In this document: positions 58,350 through 64,000 of the stretch, one piece after another | Position numbering within the stretch: position 1 is the first letter of the stretch | How the letters are laid out: each line of letters begins with the position of its first letter | DNA from: Crocodylus rhombifer | Taxonomy: Eukaryota > Chordata > Crocodylia > Crocodylidae | Direction: 5' to 3' | NCBI GenBank assembly: GCA_038503035.1 | Contig: JAVSML010020421.1 | Coordinates: 62,001-126,000, forward strand | DNA length: 64,000 nucleotides | Translations under genes and position numbers: made by a program | The notes under the pieces: generated by a model | Database searches by the model: none | Told to the model about the DNA's origin: nothing | Seen by the model: the letters and a program-made list of their open reading frames with translations, nothing else

Positions 58350-58462
58350 GTAACTTTTATCGGAGCAACTATATAGTTGGGACAGGAGCTTGAAAGCTTT
58401 TAGGCATAAAGAACCCTTATTCAGGTGCCTATACAATTGCCCCAATAAAAGATATCATGAAA
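58350..58462 (-). mobile_element. Foldback repeat family C, minus strand, both arms
   Basis: Read on the minus strand: arm 'gatatcttttattggggcaa', core CTGAATA, a hairpin region ('agggttctttatgcct'), AAAAGC, then the second arm 'ccaactatatagttgctccg'. This copy keeps the whole arm-core-arm plan. The core differs from CTGANGA...GAAA at two positions. Confidence 0.5.
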
Positions 58463-59980
58463 ACCTTTTGCCTTCAATAACAATGGCAGGGAAACAATTA
58501 GTGGTATCAACTCTACTCTGTATTACACCTCAATGCCTGTTAGATTTTCTCCTCCTTTTGGTTTCATATGTTTCAACAAACTTTTTATCCTATGCCTCTT
58601 GTGGCCACAGCCCAAACTGACACTTCATGGATATAGTAAAATTTACTTATTGAGTTCCCCTGATCAGCTGAGCTTTTTCCAAAGCCTGAGGATATCCCTT
58701 TCCACTATTTTGTATATGAAAGAGGTGGTGGATTGTGACAATGGCTGCTGAAAAAAGTGCATTGTGGAAACTGTAAAGAGGCCGAGAAGAGTCAGCACAA
58801 CAAAGAGCTGCAGAAAAGTGGCAACTTACCCCAGCAGACAGGGAAGCTTTGTGCTGTGCCATGCAGGAACAGCAGTGGTTTTAAAGCTGCTATTCCCTCC
58901 AGATTGGAGGGAAAAGCTTGGGACCAGCTACTTCATGCCTGGAGAGGGGCAGCTAAGGAAAGACACCAGTGGCCAGAATGAGGGAGAACTTCTGGGCTCT
59001 GCCTGTGCCAGAAATACCAGTCCTCCAGTAGGCAGGAGGCAAGAGCCTGCAGAGCATAGGTGGCTGGAGGGCCACCGTCCAGCAGCAATGAGCGAACTGG
59101 TGGCGAGATAAGAAGGCTTGACAGGCAGCCAGTAGGGGGTCCTCAAATTATAGAGAACCTGAACCGTCTCAGCCTGACACAGGAACAGTTTGGCTTGAGC
59201 AGAGGCTGAGTCAGAGGACTGCAAAAAAAGCTGGTTTTTTGTTTGTTTGTTTGTTTTCTTTTCTTCCTTTTTGCTTCCTGGTTTTCCATTGCATCGACAT
59301 GGGGACTTTGGCCTGGAAGAGACATGGGCTGCCCCAAAAAGGGCTGAGGGTTTTTTTTAAGGACCAGGAGTTTGATTTAAGCATTCTTTCTTTTGTTGGA
59401 AGTTACAAGGAGGTGGTGACTGCTCCAGATCCTAAGGGGGAGTTGGAGCAGACCCTATTTAGTCAAGGACTTTGTTGATTATTACTGGTTACCTTAAACT
59501 ATTTGTATGCCAGTCAGTTGCTGAGCAGATGACTTGGAACGGATGCCGGATATTGGCTAATGGGACTTTACTGATTGAGAGAATGTCTTTGATAAAATAG
59601 CACTGTATGTCACCATGATTTACCCTGGAAGGGAAAGGGACTGTGATGTAAAAGTATGATCTGGGAACTTGTACCAACAAATCTGATGCAGTAAGTGTGG
59701 GGTATTAAGGGGTGATGGAGCTCCATAAAGACACTTTAAGGAAGAGGTCTGAATTATCATCAGTTCCACTAACTCCAGCTCCCTACAAGATTGTGTCGCA
59801 TCAAGACGTGGCAGGTGAGAGCAGACCATCTGAGGAAGAAGATTGTGATATTCCTGAATTCATTCCCAATGGCACATACACACAGAATCCTGGGGACCCG
59901 AGACCCACAGCCTTACCAAGTGAGTCATCAACAGAACCACTACACTGCAAAAAAAACATGCCCTGTGCAAAAATAAATTA
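58463..59980. other. Unassigned stretch, part GC-rich and repeat-like
   Basis: 58755-59230 is GC-richer with many short open frames and looks like a dispersed element, possibly LTR debris, without resolvable ends. A (GTTT)n tract lies at 59235-59257. No product was recognised in the frame at 59712-59981. Confidence 0.3.
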
Positions 59981-60011
59981 AATGTGATGGGGGGAGGGCT
60001 ATTAGCTTTTA

Positions 60012-60032
60012 ACAAATAAATAAATAAATAAA
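60012..60032. repeat. (AAAT)n microsatellite
   Basis: Five AAAT units. Confidence 0.9.
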
Positions 60033-60774
60033 GAGCACTATTTCCTTTAGAAAACAGACGCTTTGCAAAAAGTGTTCAATTAAAACTCTGGATTTTCAAC
60101 CAAAGGAATCAAAATATGCTGGCCCTGCTTCAGAAGAGATAACATGCTTAAGTTCTTCCCTATTCAAAACAAAACTTAAGTACTCCTATCCTAATTGGGA
60201 ATAAATAGGTTAGCTAAATCCTTTTTTCATGCTAGGAATCTCCAGGTTAAAAAATAATAGTCTTTTCCTTTTTTGAGCACTTGTGTGTAAACTGACCAAT
60301 ATTTGCCTCATGGGTGCTGCTGAATAGCACAATAATGATGAAAACTACTGTTTTCATGCTAATTACCACTATTACCACTAAGTAGCCACATTTTTCTAGT
60401 CTGAATTGGAGTCAAAAATAAAGTGGGTAAAAACAAACAAAAACAAGGAAAAAATAATAGGCAGTAACATAATACCAACTGATATCATACTCAGTCCTCA
60501 AAAAGAGATGCCAAATGCAATCTCCCACATCTCCAATTTAATCTATCTATGTGAACACACTCAATATCAATTTTGGCTCATATAAGTGAATTCTGCAAAC
60601 CACTAAGCATGAAACTAACTTAGACATGACACTGATGTATGCAGTGATAGGGGATAAATCATCCTTGTCCCTGGGTAAACATATCATCAATGTCACATAT
60701 TAATTATTATGATTTTCAAATACCCTTCTTCCCTCGCCCAAGTCAGTCTCCTGGGACCACAGGGTTTACAATGA
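60033..60774. other. Unassigned AT-rich stretch
   Basis: Nothing supported in this stretch. Confidence 0.4.
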
Positions 60775-60880
60775 GAGTGTTTGGTCCAGTGTCCTGTCTT
60801 TAACAGTGGCCAGGACCAGTTGTTTCATTGGAAGGTGAAAGGAATGGAATAATGGACCAATAAGGAGGGGAAAATCTTTG
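60775..60880 (+). repeat. Unclassified dispersed repeat (LINE 3'-end-like), copy 2
   Basis: 'ttggtccagtgtcctgtctt', 'taacagtggccaggaccagt' and 'ttcattggaaggtgaaag' parallel 33775-33885. Confidence 0.45.
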
Positions 60881-61159
60881 AGTGATCTAATGAATTTCCT
60901 ATACTGCTCTAACATGGCCAACATGTGGGGAATAGGGCTAAAACTCAGCTTCTCCCTAGCTGTGGTTCCCAACCAGGTTAGACTTAAGGCAGTGCTCAGA
61001 AAACCCTAGCTCTAAGCTGTCATGTGGTTTTTTGACTATGGAAAAATAATAAGAGCAATTCTTCTGATGTACAGAACTCATAGGCCACAATCGGTCAGAA
61101 TGTGCTATAGTTTCCTATTTTAAATCTCTGGCTGCATCTACATGAGCGTGGACGTTTGT

Positions 61160-61218
61160 TTCCCTGGGGACAACTAGCAGCAGCACATCTTGTGCTGCTG
61201 CTAGTTGTCCCCAGGGAA
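61160..61218. repeat. Perfect 28-bp inverted repeat with 3-nt loop
   Basis: The arm 61160-61187 (begins 'ttccctggggacaactagca', ends 'gcagcaca') is the exact reverse complement of 61191-61218, with loop 'tct'. The RNA form would be a perfect 28-bp hairpin from either strand. The wider flanks are only weakly symmetrical. No perfect foldback of this length was seen elsewhere in the window. It could be a foldback MITE core or an expressed hairpin. Confidence 0.8.
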
Positions 61219-61599
61219 CGCCTGTGCCATGCACCCTCTGGCACACAGCAGGGTACCCCGGGTGGGGCAGGAGAGGCTGTGGCCAGCACTGGGCTGCCCC
61301 CAACATCCTTACCTGAGGTTCTGGAGCCCTCCTGGGGCTGCAGCAGCAGCAATCCTGCCATTCAGAACTGAGATGGCAGCCAGTGCATGGGTCTGGCTGG
61401 CCAGACTCGTTTTGAGTGGTTCTCACCGCCCTCTTGTGCGCCACTTCACTTTTTTCTTGTGCAGCTTTTTCTGACCCCTAGATATGCAGGGGTCCAAAAA
61501 AACCCCGTGTTGCTCTCTTGCAGCATGATGAACAGCTGAAAGTGTGGTATATGGCACTGCAGACATGTCTGGGGGGCCACATACTGCATGGACGCACTC
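61219..61599. other. Unassigned, moderately GC-rich stretch
   Basis: Open frames on both strands without recognisable domains. This may be the remainder of the element that contains the hairpin; it is interrupted by the LTR at 61605. Confidence 0.35.
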
Positions 61600-61604
61600 G
61601 TCTG
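61600..61604. repeat. Target-site duplication, left copy (GTCTG)
   Basis: Identical to 62594-62598 on the other side of the solo LTR. Confidence 0.85.
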
Positions 61605-61880
61605 TGTCATGGAAATTTTTTGAGTATGTGCTGCCAGTACAGAAGAGGTTAAGCTGACATGCGCGGTTTGATTCTGCGAGTGGAAAGTTCCAGGGCTCAC
61701 CCGGCCTGTGCCCCCCGGGTGACCTGCGGGCCTGTCAATCATTGTTGACCTACTTTCCCCACAGAGCATGCTCAGACTGTGTCAGCTCCTGACTGAGAGC
61801 ATGCTCAGTCAGAACCTGACATGAGGTAATCGGACTAGAAATTTCTCTGTGGAGAGCACTTTGATTGGCCACTAAATTCA

Positions 61881-61888
61881 TATAAAAG
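61881..61888 (+). promoter_or_regulatory. TATA box of the solo LTR
   Basis: TATAAAAG lies 13 bp after an inverted CCAAT box (61864-61868), the spacing of an LTR Pol II promoter. Transcription would start about 61912 and run toward 64000. Confidence 0.65.
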
Positions 61889-62451
61889 TTCAGTGAGCCC
61901 CTCCCTCGGGGGGGAGATCGTGTGTTCTGGAGACAGAGGCTGCTGCTGCAGGGACTGTCTCTCAGTCAGGCTCTTGGGCCTATAGATCTCCTCTCTCGCC
62001 TCCGTTGCTGGTTGCTTTTCATATTAATCGTTACGTACGTTCTGACTACGCTTGCCTGGCTGCTGACTTACCTTCGCATTGACTAATGGCTACGATTTTG
62101 GATCACCCTTTGGACTCTGTTCTAACATCGACCTCGGCTTTCTTCTCTGACTACGATTCTGCTCATCCCTCTGAACTGACGTCTCCACTGCATCATCTCC
62201 TGGCTTCCGACCTCGGCCTCCTTCGACCACCCGATTGTCCATTACCTTGGATTGGCGTCACGCGGTTCATCGTTTAAGAGTTACAGTTTTTGTTTTGTTG
62301 TTTGTATTATCCATTTAATGAGCTGTTGACCAGCCCTGGGACTAGGTCTTCGGACTGAACCTCGTGGGCCAACAGACCCCTTTGTTGTTGACTGTTGTTC
62401 GTTCCTAACTGTAACTGAAGACTTCTCTGCCTACGCCTGAAGCGTAAGTCA

Positions 62452-62457
62452 AATAAA
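62452..62457 (+). promoter_or_regulatory. Polyadenylation signal of the solo LTR
   Basis: AATAAA, 136 bp before the LTR's 3' end. It defines the R/U5 side. Confidence 0.6.
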
Positions 62458-62593
62458 TCCACCTTAATTTCAATCCGCTCCGAGTCCCTATCTCCCGACT
62501 CTACGCCGTTAATCCCACCTGTCCGTATCTGATTGCCACCCCAGCCCACCGTGACCTTGGGGCCCGATCCATTCAGTTTGGTTTTCCCCGACA

Positions 62594-62598
62594 GTCTG
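62594..62598. repeat. Target-site duplication, right copy (GTCTG)
   Basis: Matches 61600-61604. Confidence 0.85.
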
Positions 62599-64000
62599 GA
62601 TGCAGCCTCTGGAAATCTTGGAAATCATGTGCAGGCATTCGCACACCTAACCGTGCTATAATGTTGCAGAGCACCCTGAGGCACACTTTGAATAATCTTG
62701 TGGGCCCTGCTGGGTGCTGTGGCATCTCTGTCAATAATCACTGCCATAGATTTTGGCCTAAGTTACCAATTAATTAATAGTGCAGAACAAATTCTGGTCC
62801 AAAGGTTTCTCTGCTATCTTGGCTTCTCCAATGGTTCTTTCCTGAGGCTAGTTCAGGCGAGTCTCCTTTTGCCTAGATTAACACTCCCACTTCCCTTATA
62901 TGACACTGCTGTAGTATTGATTGGCAACAACAACCTGCAATGTTTTAGACCCTGCCAAAAGCATGGGTCAGCTCGCACAGTGTCTGGTGCCCTGTTCTTT
63001 GATTGCTGACCTGACTTTAAATGAGAGAGACTACTTATTTTTGTTAGCAGCTCAGTCACCTCTCTCTTGCATTGCAAGGATTACTCCTAAGCACGCAATC
63101 CTTACAGTGCCTCATCCTTCTCTAACACAAATCAACCAAGTAGTGCAGCAGAGTGAAGATATAAAGACATCAAACTCTAATTCAAACACAATTAACATGA
63201 AAAATGAGTGGCTCCTTATTAAAGCAAATCACACACACATCTCCCTGTCTTTGTTGAAATCTGGACAATATGCAAGACAATCTATGAGCTAATTGCTCAG
63301 GTCATGGAGGCACAGATTAAAATGATCAGGTCTCTCTCAGTCCTCTATTGAGTAGCCCTTCTGATCCTCCCAGGAGGAACATGCTCTTGGCTTTTTATCA
63401 CCAGCAAGTTTATACCTTTGAAGACTGCATGGCTAAATCAATGTCTATCCTAACCTAATTTAAAGCTGATTCACAAAAGCATGCCATAGGCAAAATTCAG
63501 CTCCAAGCCAAAACATTTCTCAGGATCAAATGCAATAGGAACCGAACTATTTGCAACCACTGATTTGTTGTGTAAATGAACAGAATTTTCTTTTAAGACC
63601 ATAATATGCCTTTTTTTTTTTCAAATGATGTTCAACAAAGAAGCATCAAAAGGCAAAAAGAAAACAATTGATAGTAGATGCATAAATCATGAAATAAGGT
63701 TAGGTACAACTCTTTTCTTTGTTAGATCTGGTCAGATCTCTTCATATGTTAAACCTGTTCTACAAGAAGGAAGTGGAGAAGCTGCTTTTAATCTTTTTTG
63801 TTGGGGGAAAACCCCCCAAAGGTTCTTCTTTCCAACCAGAACTAATGAGTTGGTGTGTTATTTGTTTCTGAAGTAATTACAAAGGAGGCATTCAAACATC
63901 TTGAAAGGCACAATCCTTTCTGCAAATATCTAAAAAAGCTCAGGGAGAAAGGGAGAATCACATAATCAGTCCTATAAGAACAACGTGAGTGGTCATTGTC
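62599..64000. other. Unassigned stretch
   Basis: AT-rich to the window edge, with a T-run near 63611. No gene, RNA gene or confident repeat was seen. Confidence 0.4.

Larger units (their letters stand above)
61605..62593 (+). mobile_element. Solo LTR of an endogenous retrovirus-like element, 989 bp
   Basis: Ends are TGTC (61605) and GACA (62593), inverted, and a 5-bp GTCTG duplication flanks both sides exactly. Regulatory layout is plus-strand: two copies of GAGCATGCTCAG in U3 (61764-61775, 61797-61808), an inverted CCAAT box ATTGG (61864-61868), TATAAAAG (61881-61888) and AATAAA (62452-62457). About 560 bp separate TATA from AATAAA, so R is long. Many CpG dinucleotides remain, suggesting a fairly young insertion. 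The 63-residue open frame at 62086-62277 lies in R and resembles nothing known to me. No internal viral sequence is present. Confidence 0.87.

Noticed and set aside
61177..61187. Part of the 28-bp hairpin looked like a miR-15/16 family seed ('tagcagcac').
   Set aside because: The actual sequence is 'tagcagcagcaca', with three extra bases, and the perfect stem with a 3-nt loop is unlike a miRNA precursor.
62086..62277. 63-residue open frame as a host gene.
   Set aside because: It lies wholly within the R region of the solo LTR and has no recognisable domain.
1..64000. CRISPR arrays, prokaryotic operons, riboswitches or prophage.
   Set aside because: No regularly spaced direct repeats or bacterial gene organisation exist; composition and repeats are vertebrate.

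Overview
The window reads as a gene desert or long-intron stretch of vertebrate nuclear DNA, most likely from a non-avian reptile and probably a crocodilian such as an alligator. The identification rests on the repeat content. There are many CR1 non-LTR retrotransposon copies whose 3' ends carry 'catagtttcatag'-type tails, hAT-Charlie-like and pogo-like short DNA transposons, a Penelope-like element remnant with matching dispersed repeats, MIR-like tRNA-SINEs and endogenous-retrovirus-like solo LTRs. The species call is inference. A 10-base N run (3430-3439) shows this is a draft assembly. No intact host protein-coding gene was recognised; open frames are short and mostly lie inside transposable-element remnants or AT-rich DNA.

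Layout: 0-6.6 kb holds MITE and hAT fragments, including a hAT-type copy with a perfect 8-bp target-site duplication at 1201-1475, and a GC-rich palindromic block around the N gap. 6.6-9.7 kb holds a CR1 3' end, a decayed Penelope-like reverse transcriptase gene (7845-8445, +) and a Penelope-associated short repeat. 10.3-17 kb is a CR1-dense zone: one copy keeps the reverse transcriptase core with few frame breaks, and another has lost it by internal deletion. 18-22.9 kb holds a candidate solo LTR, a MITE with perfect 17-bp inverted termini and a hAT-like MITE. 24.5-28.7 kb holds a SINE, a foldback repeat interrupted by a pogo/Tigger-like MITE, a minus-strand solo LTR and a tRNA-Gly-like pseudogene. 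31-42.6 kb holds two copies of one MITE family, CR1 ends, a GC-rich block with a minus-strand promoter-like architecture, a repeat carrying a hammerhead-like core, and a hAT copy with an 8-bp duplication. 45-54.3 kb holds an inverted-repeat element, a 120-bp palindrome split by a CR1 insertion, more CR1 and another hAT copy. 57-63 kb holds a decayed endonuclease/reverse-transcriptase LINE, two more foldback repeats, a perfect 28-bp hairpin and a well-bounded 989-bp solo LTR with a perfect 5-bp duplication.

Nothing here forms an operon or a pathway. The relations that matter are insertion order (nesting) and shared family membership. The parts most worth checking are the hammerhead-like motif in the Penelope-associated foldback family, the perfect hairpin at 61160-61218, the palindrome split by CR1 at 47739-48278, and the solo LTRs.
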